A stretch of DNA of 64,000 nucleotides from VRUE01 sp963702705 (GTDB taxonomy: Bacteria > Actinomycetota > Thermoleophilia > Solirubrobacterales > 70-9): contig CAVPDR010000002.1 of the NCBI GenBank assembly GCA_963702705.1, positions 682,001 to 746,000 on the forward strand, read 5' to 3'. This document shows, in pieces, positions 39,647 to 48,756 of this stretch (the first letter of the stretch is position 1; every line of letters begins with the position of its first letter). Made by a program: the position numbers and the translations under genes. Under the pieces are notes generated by a model. It was not told where the DNA came from. It did no database searches and saw only the letters and a program-made list of their open reading frames with translations.

Positions 39647-41647
39647 TTACTTGCCGCTCCACTTGGGCGTGCGCTTGCCGAGGAAGGCGCCGATGCCCTC
39701 CTTGGCGTCCTCGCTGCGGAAGGCGGTGGCGAAGCCCTGCTTCTCGGCCTCGATCCCGTCATCGAGATCGCCCGCGTGGGAGACGCGCTTGATCTGCTCG
39801 AGCGCCAGCGGCGCCTGGGCGGCCAGCTTTCGACCCCACATCAGCGCGGTCTCGAACAGCTCGTGGTCGGCGACCACACGGTTGACCAGGCCCGATTCGA
39901 GCGCCTCGCCGGCGAGAACCGCGTCGCCGATCAGGTTCATCTCCAGCGCCTTGTTGGGCCCGACCAGGCGCGGCAGGCGCTGGGTGCCGCCGAAGCCGGG
40001 GATGATCCCGAGCTTGACCTCGGGCTGGCCGAAGACGGCGGCCTCGGCCGCGATCCGCACGTCGCAGGCCATCGCCAGCTCGCAGCCGCCGCCGAAGGCA
40101 ATCGCGTTGACGGCGGCGACGGTCGCCACCTTTGCCTGGCCGAAATCGCGCAGCAGGGCGTGGGCGGTGTGGATCAGCTCCTCGCCGCCGCTCTCGTCCA
40201 TCTGGGTGAAGGCCTTGATGTCGGCGCCGGCCGAGAAGACGACCGGGACCGAGGAGGCGATCACCATCGCGCCGACGCCCTCGCTCGCCTTGACCCTCTC
40301 CCAGACCGCCTTCAGGTCGCGGATCACCTCCGGCGAGACCGCGTTCATCGGCAGGTTGGCGAGCCAGGCGATCGCGACGTCGCCGCGGGTCTCGAGCTTC
40401 ACCGTCTCGGCCTGCTCGCCCTCGTCGGGCTGTGGATAAGGGTAGAAACCCTGGCCCGAGCTCAGCCCGAGCCGCCCTTGAGCGACGAGGCGGCGCAGCA
40501 GGACAGGCGGCGCAAAACGATCGCCGTGGCGCTCCTGCAGCCCCTCCATTCGCTCCAGCACCGTGTCGAGGCCCTCGACGTCGGCCTTCCAGAAAGGGGG
40601 CAACAGGCCTTTGCGTGGATCGAGCCCAGCGCCAGCCATCATGCCGAGGTCGATGTCGCGGACCGAGCAGACGCCCTCCTCGACCAGCAGGCAGGCCTCG
40701 ATCAGCGCCCGGCAGGTGAACAGCGCGACGAGCTCCTCGGCATCGGGCTCGGCGTCGCCCGGAATGTTCTGCTCGCCCTCCTTGAAGAAGCCCTCGCCGC
40801 CCGACTTTGCGCCGAGCTTGCCGTCGGCGACCAGCTGCTGCAGGCCCTTGTGGACGTAGAAGCTCTCGCCGTAGGACTCGCCGAGGTGCTCGGCGACGTG
40901 GCAGACCGTGTCGAGTCCGAGCAGGTCGGTGAGGAAGAAGGGGCCCATCGGCGCCACCTGGGCGGCGGCGATCACCTCGTCGATCGCCTTCAGCGAGAGG
41001 CCCTGCTCCTCCTGGACGCGCCAGATCTCGCCGATCGTAGCCATCAGGATGCGGTTGACGACGAAGCCCGGCACCTCACCGCAGACGATCGGCTGCTTCT
41101 TGATCGCCTGGGCGAAGTTGTAAGCGACCGTGGCCGTCTCCTCGGAGCTGTCCTCGCCGGCGATGATCTCGACCAGAGGCATCACCGAGGCCGGGTAGAA
41201 GAAGTGGAAGCCGACGACCTTGTCCGGCCGCAGGGTCGCTTCGCCGATCTCAGTGATCGATAGCGAGGAGGTGTTGGAGGAGAGGATCGCGTGACCCGGC
41301 GTGGCGGCGTCGAGCTCGCGGAAGACGGCCTGCTTGATCTCCATCCGCTCCGGCACCGCCTCGACGACGAAGTCGACATCGCCGAACTCGGCGTAGGAGG
41401 TGGTGCCGACGATGAGCCCCATCACCTCGGCAAGGCGGGCGTCGGCCTGCTCCTGAGTCAGCTTCTCCTTCTTGACCAGGCGGGCAAGCTGGCCCTCGGT
41501 GACCGCGCGCGCCTTCTCGACCGCGGCGTCGACGAACTTCTGGTCGATGTCCTTGACGACGATGGGGATGTCGGCGGCCGCGATCGCCTGGGCGATCTCA
41601 CCGCCCATGGTGCCGCCGCCGACGACGGCGGCCTTCGATACGAACAT
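39647..41647 (-). CDS. Fused 3-hydroxyacyl-CoA dehydrogenase / enoyl-CoA hydratase
   Basis: 666 residues for beta-oxidation steps two and three. The N-terminal Rossmann domain has VVGGGTMGGEIAQAIAAADI, followed by FHFFYPASVMPLVEII and two C-terminal dehydrogenase domains. A crotonase domain begins at about 405, with FSAGADIKAF (oxyanion), FGGGCELAMACD and GQPEVKLGIIPGFGGTQRL carrying both catalytic glutamates. Dehydrogenase first, hydratase second is the reverse of E. coli FadB and is seen in FadN-type and some archaeal fusions. Strong ribosome site GGAGGAAG. Confidence 0.9.
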   Translation of the reverse strand: MFVSKAAVVGGGTMGGEIAQAIAAADIPIVVKDIDQKFVDAAVEKARAVTEGQLARLVKKEKLTQEQADARLAEVMGLIVGTTSYAEFGDVDFVVEAVPERMEIKQAVFRELDAATPGHAILSSNTSSLSITEIGEATLRPDKVVGFHFFYPASVMPLVEIIAGEDSSEETATVAYNFAQAIKKQPIVCGEVPGFVVNRILMATIGEIWRVQEEQGLSLKAIDEVIAAAQVAPMGPFFLTDLLGLDTVCHVAEHLGESYGESFYVHKGLQQLVADGKLGAKSGGEGFFKEGEQNIPGDAEPDAEELVALFTCRALIEACLLVEEGVCSVRDIDLGMMAGAGLDPRKGLLPPFWKADVEGLDTVLERMEGLQERHGDRFAPPVLLRRLVAQGRLGLSSGQGFYPYPQPDEGEQAETVKLETRGDVAIAWLANLPMNAVSPEVIRDLKAVWERVKASEGVGAMVIASSVPVVFSAGADIKAFTQMDESGGEELIHTAHALLRDFGQAKVATVAAVNAIAFGGGCELAMACDVRIAAEAAVFGQPEVKLGIIPGFGGTQRLPRLVGPNKALEMNLIGDAVLAGEALESGLVNRVVADHELFETALMWGRKLAAQAPLALEQIKRVSHAGDLDDGIEAEKQGFATAFRSEDAKEGIGAFLGKRTPKWSGK

Positions 41648-41705
41648 TGGCTGACTTCCTCCAGGGGTTAGGGGCGGCGAAGGCTATCGGCAAGCCATTT
41701 TCCAG

Positions 41706-41755
41706 GGGGTGTCTGAGCTTCACCACGAAATGCCGTGGGAAAACTCAGACACCCC
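41706..41755. repeat. Long palindrome between divergent genes
   Basis: GGGGTGTCTGAG and CTCAGACACCCC enclose an inner CCACG/CGTGG stem. It lies between the divergent starts of the dehydrogenase fusion and the NlpC/P60-like gene, so it is not a simple terminator; an operator or REP-like element is possible. Confidence 0.7.
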
Positions 41756-41792
41756 TTCAGGCTTGAGCGGGTTCTGCCGATAGAGGCATTTC

Positions 41793-42308
41793 ATGCTGAG
41801 GCGGGGGACGATTCTGCTCGTGGTTTGCGCGTGTTCGGCAGTTGCATCGAACGCCACCGCTGCGGTGCCGCAGGCAACGCTGCTGCCGAGCGGACGGGCC
41901 GCGGCGCCGGCCTCGGCACCGCCCGCGGTCGAGGCGATGATCAAAGCGGCCAACCGAATCAGCCACCGTCCCTACCGCTGGGGCGGCGGCCACCGCGCCT
42001 GGAACTCGGCCGGCTATGACTGCTCGGGCTCGGTCAGCTATGTGATGCACGCCGCCGGCCTGCTCGAATCGCCGCTCGACTCGACCGGGTTCATGCGCTG
42101 GGGCGGTGGCGGCGCGGGCAGCTGGGTGCGGATCTACGCCAACCGTGAGCACGTCTTCGCCGTGATCGCCGGCCTGCGCTGGGACACCTCGATGACCGAC
42201 GACGGCGACCGCACGGGACCGGGCTGGAGCGAGTACATGCGCTCCGGCCACGGCTTCCGCCTGCGCCATCCGCTCGGGCTGCTTCGAGCCACGCCCCTCG
42301 CGCGCTAG
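41793..42308 (+). CDS. Secreted NlpC/P60-like cysteine hydrolase
   Basis: 171 residues: signal peptide (about 1-23), then YRWGGGHRAWNSAGYDCSGSVSYVMHAAG with the family's catalytic Cys in YDCSG, and EHVFAVIAGLRWDTS, where the His of the usual HV-ai-g motif lies. Typical NlpC/P60 proteins cleave peptidoglycan stem peptides. The third polar residue is not obvious. Confidence 0.78.
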   Translation: MLRRGTILLVVCACSAVASNATAAVPQATLLPSGRAAAPASAPPAVEAMIKAANRISHRPYRWGGGHRAWNSAGYDCSGSVSYVMHAAGLLESPLDSTGFMRWGGGGAGSWVRIYANREHVFAVIAGLRWDTSMTDDGDRTGPGWSEYMRSGHGFRLRHPLGLLRATPLAR

Positions 42309-42338
42309 AGCGACAGGCCGGACAAGCCGGCCGGGGGA

Positions 42339-42359
42339 TCCTTGTACGAGGGTACAAAG
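42339..42359. promoter_or_regulatory. Inverted repeat upstream of glnA (possible operator)
   Basis: CCTTGTAC-GAGG-GTACAAAGG lies about 110 bases before the glutamine synthetase start, followed nearer the gene by a GCGCCCG/CGGGCGC hairpin. Function is not shown. Confidence 0.4.
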
Positions 42360-42470
42360 GCATCTTCGGGTCATGAGTACTAGGCTCTTTTGGCTCTTCC
42401 AGTGGGGAGTTGACAGGTAACCGACCGCGCCCGTGGCCCGGGCGCGACGCCAAGCGAGGACGACCAGAGC

Positions 42471-44621
42471 ATGAGCCGCATCCGGCAGCAGAACGTGACC
42501 GCAGCGCAGTGGAGCTCCAACGGGGAGGCCCTCGGCGCGATCGATCTGACCCTTCCCGAGAACGAAGCATTCGGCGCCAACGTCTTCTCCAAGGTGGTGC
42601 AGCGCGAACGGCTGCCCGGCGACGTCTTCGAGAAGCTGGAGGGCAGCCTCGAAGCCGGCGAGGCGATCGACCTCGAGGTGGCCGACGCGGTCGCCGCGGC
42701 GATGAAGGACTGGGCGCTGGAGAAGGGCGCCACACACTTCACCCATGTCTTCCAGCCGCTGACCGGCTCGACCGCCGAGAAGCACGACTCCTTCTTCGAG
42801 CCCAAAGGCGGCGAAGGCAAGGCGCTGGCCGGCTTCTCCGGCAAAGAGCTGATCCAGGGCGAGCCGGACGCCTCCTCCTTCCCCACCGGCGGAGTGAGGG
42901 AAACCTTCGAGGCCCGCGGCTACACGGCCTGGGACCCGACCAGCCCCGCCTTCATCCTCGAGAATCCGAACGGCTCGCTGCTCTGTATCCCGACCGCCTT
43001 CGCCTCCTGGACCGGCGAGGCGCTCGACGCCAAGATCCCGCTGCTGCGCTCGATGGACGCGCTCTCGGGCGCCGCGATCAAAGCGCTCGGCCTGCTCGGC
43101 GACAAGGAGAGCAAACGCGTCTTCACCACGGTCGGCCCCGAGCAGGAGTACTTCCTGATCGACGAGCAGTACTTCTTCGAGCGCCCCGACCTGATCTCCA
43201 CCGGCCGCACGCTCTTCGGCGCCAAGCCGCCCAAGGGTCAGGAACTGGACGACCACTACTTCGGCACGATCCCCGAGCGCGTGCTCGCCTTCATGATGGA
43301 GTCGGAGTTGGAAATGCGGATGCTCGGCATCCCGGTCAAGACCCGCCACAACGAGGTGGCGCCGGGGCAGTACGAGATCGCACCGGTCTTCGAGAACTCC
43401 AACGTCGGCTCCGACCACCAGCAGCTGACGATGCGGGTGCTCGAAAACGTCGCCCGCCGCTACGGCCTGGTCTGCCTGCTGCACGAGAAGCCCTTCGCCG
43501 GCATCAACGGCTCGGGCAAGCACAACAACTGGTCGATGGGGACGGACACCGGCAGCAACCTGCTGGAGCCGGGCGACACGCCCGCCGACAACGCCCACTT
43601 CCTCTTCTTCTGCGCCGCGGTGATCCAGGCGGTCAACAAGCACCAGGGCCTGCTGCGCGCCTCGGCCGCTGACATCGGCCAGGACCATCGCCTCGGCGCC
43701 AACGAGGCGCCGCCGGCGATCATCTCGATCTTCCTCGGCTCGGAGCTGATCAAGGTCTTCGAGGCGATCGCCACCGGATCTGGGGACCCGCACACGCCGG
43801 CCTCCTTCCTCGACCTCGGCGCGACGGTGCTGCCGCCGCTGCCCAAGCACGGCGGCGACCGCAACCGCACCTCGCCCTTTGCCTTCACCGGCAACAAGTT
43901 CGAGTTCCGAGCGCTGGGGTCGAGCATGTCGCTTGCCTTCCCCAACACGGTGCTGAACACGATCGTCGCCGAGGCGATCGACGACCTCTCCGGCAAACTG
44001 GAGGCGAAGATCGACGGGGGCACCGACGCCTCCGCCGCCGTGATCGAGGTGGTCAAGGAGGCCTACACCGCAAATAAGGCGATCTGCTTCGACGGCGACA
44101 ACTACTCCGAGGAGTGGCACGCCGAGGCCGAGCAGCGCGGGTTGAAGAACCTGCGCACGACGCCAGACGCGCTGCCGGAGGTGATGGCCGACGCCTCAGT
44201 CGAGGCCTTCGAGAAATACAACGTGCTCTCCAAGCGGGAGCTGGAGTCGCGCTTCGAGGTCTGGACCGAGCAGTACGCGCTGCGCGCCAACATCGAGGCC
44301 GAGACCACCTTCTCGATCGCCAAGACGATGATCCTGCCGGCGGCGCTGCGCTACTTGGCGCTGATCAACGAGGCCGAGATCTCGGCAATGGCAACGGAAA
44401 TGACGGGGTTGATCGACGACCTGATAGGCGCCCTCAAGCAGCTTGAGGAGGCCAACGCCGCGCCGGTCGAGCTGGAGGGCATCGAGGGCGCAATCCACGC
44501 CCGCGACGAGCAGCTGGCCAAGAGCGACGCCGTGCGCGAGGCAGCCGACAAGCTGGAGAAGGTCGTCGCCGACGACCTCTGGCCGCTGCCCAAGTACGAG
44601 GAGATGCTCTTCATCAAGTAG
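42471..44621 (+). CDS. glnA3: Glutamine synthetase, type III
   Basis: 716 residues, matching the long GSIII class (about 700-730) rather than the 470-residue type I. Conserved segments: VFQPLTGSTAEKHDSF, GPEQEYFLID, KTRHNEVAPGQYEIAP, LLHEKPFAGINGSGKHNNWS and the catalytic region FTGNKFEFRALGSS. It makes glutamine from glutamate, ammonia and ATP. With Amt nearby it probably serves nitrogen assimilation. The gene symbol is a convenience label for the class. Confidence 0.93.
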   Translation: MSRIRQQNVTAAQWSSNGEALGAIDLTLPENEAFGANVFSKVVQRERLPGDVFEKLEGSLEAGEAIDLEVADAVAAAMKDWALEKGATHFTHVFQPLTGSTAEKHDSFFEPKGGEGKALAGFSGKELIQGEPDASSFPTGGVRETFEARGYTAWDPTSPAFILENPNGSLLCIPTAFASWTGEALDAKIPLLRSMDALSGAAIKALGLLGDKESKRVFTTVGPEQEYFLIDEQYFFERPDLISTGRTLFGAKPPKGQELDDHYFGTIPERVLAFMMESELEMRMLGIPVKTRHNEVAPGQYEIAPVFENSNVGSDHQQLTMRVLENVARRYGLVCLLHEKPFAGINGSGKHNNWSMGTDTGSNLLEPGDTPADNAHFLFFCAAVIQAVNKHQGLLRASAADIGQDHRLGANEAPPAIISIFLGSELIKVFEAIATGSGDPHTPASFLDLGATVLPPLPKHGGDRNRTSPFAFTGNKFEFRALGSSMSLAFPNTVLNTIVAEAIDDLSGKLEAKIDGGTDASAAVIEVVKEAYTANKAICFDGDNYSEEWHAEAEQRGLKNLRTTPDALPEVMADASVEAFEKYNVLSKRELESRFEVWTEQYALRANIEAETTFSIAKTMILPAALRYLALINEAEISAMATEMTGLIDDLIGALKQLEEANAAPVELEGIEGAIHARDEQLAKSDAVREAADKLEKVVADDLWPLPKYEEMLFIK

Positions 44622-44630
44622 CGCTCGTGG

Positions 44631-44742
44631 GGAAGATCCCGGCAGGGGTTCCGCTTAACTTTTTCGATGAGTCGGAAACTGCTGGCGCCTCAAGGTGGGC
44701 GCCGAAAAAGTACAAGACGCTCCACCCCTGCCGGGACCTCCC
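44631..44742. repeat. Dispersed palindromic repeat, family 1, copy C (reversed)
   Basis: Inverse orientation to copies A and B: it begins GATCCCGGCAGGGGTTCCGC and ends with the TCTTGTAC-side arm, with the centre CTGGCGCCTCAAGGTG. It starts nine bases after the glnA stop and separates it from the convergent P450 operon. Confidence 0.88.
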
Positions 44743-44762
44743 TTCTCGCTTGGCTTGGCCGT

Positions 44763-44918
44763 CTACTCGTCGCCTTCGTCGTTGTCGCGGACGGCGCGGA
44801 TGAGCAGGTAGGCAAGTGCGCCTAGGCCGATGAGCGGGATCAGGCCGCCGAGGAGGACTGGCTCCCAGGCCTCTTCGGCGCGGACCAGGAACGTTGCGAG
44901 GGCGAGAAGCTCGCTCAC
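44763..44918 (-). CDS. 51-residue single-pass membrane protein coupled to the P450
   Basis: Starts at GTG (44916-44918) overlapping the TGA of the P450 gene, ends TAG at 44763. The product begins MSELLALATFLVRAEEAWEP, has one hydrophobic helix (LLGGLIPLIGLGALAYLLI) and ends in an acidic tail NDEGDE. The GTGA overlap, which occurs in other tight pairs in this window, and sensible composition argue for a real gene. It could anchor or assist the P450; no family recognised. Confidence 0.68.
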   Translation of the reverse strand: MSELLALATFLVRAEEAWEPVLLGGLIPLIGLGALAYLLIRAVRDNDEGDE

Positions 44919-46366
44919 CGGCGCGGCAGCACCCGCATCTCGAGGCCGCCGCGCGGCGAGAGCGTCGGCATCTGGCGCACCGTCATCGAGCGCCCCGGCA
45001 TCGCGTCGAGGCGCAGCCGCTGCAGCAGCATCGTCGCCACCAGCTTCACCTCGGTCTGGCCGAAGCGCTTGCCGATGCAGATCCGCCTCCCGCCGCCGAA
45101 GGGCACGTAGGCGCCGCGCGGCAGCGCCGCCTTGCGCGCGCGGGTGAAGCGCTCGGGTATGAACGCCTCGGGCTCGGGGAAGACCTCGGGAATGCGGTGG
45201 CTGGCCCAGGAGCAGTAGTTGACGTAGGCGCCGCGCGAGACGCTGTGGCCGTTGAATTCGAAGTCGCGCACGGCACGCCGCGGGCCGATCCAGGCAGGCG
45301 GATAGAGCCGCAGCACCTCGTCGAGCACCATCTCCAGATACGGCATCTCGCGCTCGAGGCGATCGATGTCCGGCGCGTCGCCGCCGAGTACCTCGTCCTG
45401 CTCCGCGCAGAGCTTGGCGAGGACGTCGGGGTGGCGAGCCAGCTCGTGCATCATGAAGGTCAGGGTCGAGGTCGAGGTGTCGTGGCCGGCGAACATCAGG
45501 GTCATCGCCTGGTCGCGTATCTCCTTGTCGGAGAAGCCCTCACCGGCCTCGTCGCGGGCACCGACCAGGAGGCTGAGGATGTCCATCCTGCTCTCGTCGG
45601 GCTTCGCCCTCCGGGCGGCGATCTCGGCGTAGACGATCTCGTCGAGGACGGCTCGCGAGCGCACCATCTTCGACCACGGGGAACCGGGACCGCGCAACAG
45701 CCGCAGGTGGAAGTCGATCCCGTAATAGCTGAGCGCCCGCTCGAAGTGCTCGGCCGCCGCGGCGCCCTTGCCGGACTCGTCGGGATCGAGCCCGAGCAGG
45801 GCCCGCATCGCGATTCGCATCGCCAACCCCCGCATCCACTCGTAGACGTCGACGACCTGGCCCTCGCGCAGCCGCTCGATCGCCGGCGTCGCCTCGCCGA
45901 CCATCGCCGTCACCGAGGCCGCCACCTGCTCGCGGTGGAAGGCGGGCATCATGATCTCGCGCGCACGGTCGTGGTAGGCGTCGTCGATCGTCAGCAGCCC
46001 GTCGCCGAGCAGCGGAATCAGGTCGCCGAAACTCGACTCGCGCCAGTGGAAGTTCTCCGGATGGGCAACGGTGACGAAGTGGTTTGCCTCGGGACCGAGC
46101 ATGAAGATCACCGGGCTGTGCAGGAGGCGGGCGCTGAAGATCGGCCCGTACTCCTCGTACAGCGAGAGCAGCAGCGGCAGCGGGTCCCGCGCCGCCTGCA
46201 GGGTGCGGCCGAAGCTGAAGCTCTGCGGCCCGGGCGGATAGGTGCCGCGAGCGCGGACTTTGACCTCGGCCCGGGCGTCGTCGAGAACGCGCACAACGGG
46301 GTTGGCGCTGAGCTGCTTGGGCGGCGGCACCCGTCGCGAGGAGGTCCCGGTCGGCATCGGCAGCAT
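44915..46366 (-). CDS. Cytochrome P450
   Basis: About 483 residues. The I-helix AGHDTST, the K-helix EVLR (ExxR), the PERF segment and the heme loop PFGGGRRICIGKRF with the axial Cys are all present. It groups by pattern with bacterial CYP110/CYP4-like enzymes that hydroxylate fatty acids or terpenoids, but the substrate is unknown. ATG 46366 avoids coding through the palindrome upstream. ATG 46357 lies seven bases after TACTAT and could be a leaderless start. Confidence 0.9.
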   Translation of the reverse strand: MLPMPTGTSSRRVPPPKQLSANPVVRVLDDARAEVKVRARGTYPPGPQSFSFGRTLQAARDPLPLLLSLYEEYGPIFSARLLHSPVIFMLGPEANHFVTVAHPENFHWRESSFGDLIPLLGDGLLTIDDAYHDRAREIMMPAFHREQVAASVTAMVGEATPAIERLREGQVVDVYEWMRGLAMRIAMRALLGLDPDESGKGAAAAEHFERALSYYGIDFHLRLLRGPGSPWSKMVRSRAVLDEIVYAEIAARRAKPDESRMDILSLLVGARDEAGEGFSDKEIRDQAMTLMFAGHDTSTSTLTFMMHELARHPDVLAKLCAEQDEVLGGDAPDIDRLEREMPYLEMVLDEVLRLYPPAWIGPRRAVRDFEFNGHSVSRGAYVNYCSWASHRIPEVFPEPEAFIPERFTRARKAALPRGAYVPFGGGRRICIGKRFGQTEVKLVATMLLQRLRLDAMPGRSMTVRQMPTLSPRGGLEMRVLPRR

Positions 46367-46392
46367 AGTAGTTGGCTGCCTAGCCAAACAAC

Positions 46393-46443
46393 CGAACTGC
46401 ATCAAATTCCCACCCTCCTGGGTAGGGAATTTGATGCAGTTCG
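46393..46443. repeat. Dispersed palindrome, family 2, copy 2
   Basis: CGAACTGCATCAAATTCCC and GGGAATTTGATGCAGTTCG form a 19-pair stem with a short loop, eight bases after the rlmN stop. The outer 12 bases of each arm are identical to copy 1 at 10989-11040. Confidence 0.85.
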
Positions 46444-46450
46444 CGGCGCG

Positions 46451-47431
46451 CTAGGAGGCGTTGGCGGCAAGCTGGCCGCAGGCCGCGTCGATATCGCGGC
46501 CGCGGGTCAGTCGCACCGTCGCGGTCAGCCGGTGCTCGGCGAGGATCGCGCGGAAGCGCTCGATCCGCTCCGGCGAGGAGCCGTCATAGGCGCCGGTCGG
46601 GTTGTAGGGGATGAGGTTGACCTTGTAGGCGCGAGAGTCGAGTAGCGCGGCCAGTTCGCGGGCGTGCTCGGGCAGATCGTTGACGCCGTCGAGCATCACG
46701 TACTCGACGAAGACCTTGCGCCGGCGGCGCGCGCGGTAGCGCTCGCAGGCGGCCAGCACCTCGGCCAGCGGGTAGCGGTCGTTGACCGGCATCAGCTGCG
46801 AGCGCAGGCCGTCGTTCGGAGCGTGCAGGGAGAGCGCCAGGCTGACCGGCATCTCGCACTCGGCGAGGGCGTCTATCCCCGGCACCCAACCGACCGTGGA
46901 GATCGCCGTGCGCCGATTGGTGACGCCGAGCTCGGGCAGGCGCTCGCAGGCGGCGAGCACCGCGTCGAGGTTCATCGTCGGCTCGCCCATGCCCATGAAG
47001 ACGACGTGGTCGATCGCTTCGCCGCGGCGGAAGTGCAGGGCCTGGTCGAGGATCTCGTCGGCGCTGAGGTTGCGGCCGAACTTCATCTTGCCGGTGGCGC
47101 AGAAGGAGCAGGTCAGCGGGCAGCCCGACTGCGAGGAGAGGCAGACCGAGCGGCGGCCGTCGCGGAACCGCATCAGCACCGCCTCGATCGGCCGCCCGTC
47201 AGCGGTGTCGAAGAGCGCCTTGACGGTGCCGTCGTCCGAGCGCGCCTCGGCCTGCAAGGCGAGTGTCGAAAGCGGCACCGCACCCGCAAGCCGCTCGCGC
47301 AGCGCCGCCGGCAGGTTGGTCATCTCCTCGTAACCCTGCGCCCCGCGCGCCACCCACTCCCAGATCTGGGAGGCGCGGTAGGCAGGCTGGCCGGCATCGG
47401 CAAGGGTGCTCTCGAGCAGGGCGCGATCCAT
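46451..47431 (-). CDS. rlmN: Dual-specificity RNA methyltransferase RlmN
   Basis: 326-residue radical SAM enzyme that methylates C2 of A2503 in 23S rRNA and A37 of some tRNAs. The cluster motif CPLTCSFCATG (about 113) is present with GMGEPTMN, the STVGWVPGI segment, ALSLHAPND and the C-terminal DIDAACGQL carrying the second conserved Cys. The longer open frame upstream belongs to the insertion sequence and is discounted. Confidence 0.95.
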   Translation of the reverse strand: MDRALLESTLADAGQPAYRASQIWEWVARGAQGYEEMTNLPAALRERLAGAVPLSTLALQAEARSDDGTVKALFDTADGRPIEAVLMRFRDGRRSVCLSSQSGCPLTCSFCATGKMKFGRNLSADEILDQALHFRRGEAIDHVVFMGMGEPTMNLDAVLAACERLPELGVTNRRTAISTVGWVPGIDALAECEMPVSLALSLHAPNDGLRSQLMPVNDRYPLAEVLAACERYRARRRRKVFVEYVMLDGVNDLPEHARELAALLDSRAYKVNLIPYNPTGAYDGSSPERIERFRAILAEHRLTATVRLTRGRDIDAACGQLAANAS

Positions 47432-47501
47432 GGGCCGAGTGTACGGACGAGGGGCACGCGGTTGGAGTGAGTAGATTCGTGAGCGAATGAGACTTCCTGT
47501 G

Positions 47502-48716
47502 TCAACCCCCCGCGGGTTGAAGCCTCTGCAGGTTGCCGTGTTTGGTCTGGTCATACGGGACTCCGTCCTGCCAACAGCGCCAGAGAACACGCAGCCATGC
47601 GCGCCCGAGCACGCGGATCGCGTGGGAATGGTCAAGGCCCCGCTGGCGAGCCGAGAGGTAGACGGCTCGAGCCCAGGGATGGTGATGGCGGGTGGAGTCG
47701 GCCAGGCAGCTGACTGCGTTGCGCAACCGCTTGTCGCAGGCCCAGCGAAAGCTGGCGACCTTGCGCTTGCCCGACTCGCGCGCCACCGGCGCCATGCCGG
47801 CGTCGGCCGCCAGCGCCTCGGCGCTCGGATAGCGGGAGCGGTCATCGCCGATCTCGGCCACGAGCCGCGCCGCCGTGATCGCGGACTTGGGGTCTTTGAA
47901 CAGCGGCAGGAAGACCTGGCCGTCGGGATGGGCGCGCACCGCCTGGGCGATCTGGGAGGTGAGCTCTCGGATTTGCTCGACGATCGGCCTCAGCGCCGCG
48001 ACCAGGCCCAGCACCGTGCAACGGCGCGCTTGGGCCTCCACCCCTCCCGCGCGACCCTGGGGCGCGGCCCGCAGCCGCTCCAAGAGATCCCCGGCGCTGC
48101 GGTTTCCCGAGTAGCGGTTGCGCGTGAGGAAGGCGGCAAGGCGTTTCTCACCCAGGCCGCGCGCCTCGGCGGGGGACGGGTAGCGCTCAAGGAAGGCGAG
48201 GGAGATCGGCGAGTCGACGGCGGAGAAGACACACGCCGCACCGGGCCAAAACGCATCCAGCTGCGCCCGCAGCTCGTTGGCGAGGCGAACCCTGGCTCCC
48301 ACCAGGTCCTCGCGGCTGCGGGTCAGCACCCGCAGCGCCTTGGTCTCGTCGGAATGCGGTCGCAAGGCGTGCAGGCGATGGGAGTCGGTGCGGGCCAGCT
48401 CGGCCAAGACGAAGGCATCGAAGCCGTCGGACTTGCCCCCAGAGGCCTCATAGCGCGGGCGCGTTGCCTTCAGCTTGTTGGGATGGACAGGCAAGACGGT
48501 GAAGCCGGACTCGAGAAGGCGCTCGACGAGCAGCCCGTCGGGGCGCTCGATCGCCACCCTCGCCACGCCAAGGGTCCGCATCCGGGCGATCAGTCCTCTG
48601 ATCCCGGCCTCGTCGTGGGCGTGCATCTCTCCCGCGAGCGTTCGCCCTTTTGTGTCGACCACGCAAAGCGCGTGCTCCTCGCTGGCCCAGTCGATGCCGG
48701 CAGACGTTTCCTCCAT
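47502..48716 (-). CDS. IS110-family DEDD transposase/recombinase
   Basis: 404 residues, intact. The RuvC-like N-terminal domain has D9 (GIDWASEEH), E57 (VAIERPDG), D97 and D100 (KSDGFDAF), matching the DEDD tetrad. A coiled-coil middle follows, and a C-terminal domain with DAGMAPVARESGKRK supplies the expected serine nucleophile. Members pair with a bridge RNA to recombine donor and target DNA. Intact motifs suggest recent activity. Confidence 0.93.
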   Translation of the reverse strand: MEETSAGIDWASEEHALCVVDTKGRTLAGEMHAHDEAGIRGLIARMRTLGVARVAIERPDGLLVERLLESGFTVLPVHPNKLKATRPRYEASGGKSDGFDAFVLAELARTDSHRLHALRPHSDETKALRVLTRSREDLVGARVRLANELRAQLDAFWPGAACVFSAVDSPISLAFLERYPSPAEARGLGEKRLAAFLTRNRYSGNRSAGDLLERLRAAPQGRAGGVEAQARRCTVLGLVAALRPIVEQIRELTSQIAQAVRAHPDGQVFLPLFKDPKSAITAARLVAEIGDDRSRYPSAEALAADAGMAPVARESGKRKVASFRWACDKRLRNAVSCLADSTRHHHPWARAVYLSARQRGLDHSHAIRVLGRAWLRVLWRCWQDGVPYDQTKHGNLQRLQPAGG

Positions 48717-48756
48717 CGCTTCCCTCCTCGGTTCGCTTTGACTTGCGCCGGCCGGG

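Noticed and set aside
42309..42470. Glutamine riboswitch before glutamine synthetase
   Set aside because: Two hairpins are present but the known glutamine-binding motif is not recognisable.
41757..44120. 787-codon minus-strand frame opposite glnA
   Set aside because: Antisense to the glutamine synthetase with no recognisable motif.
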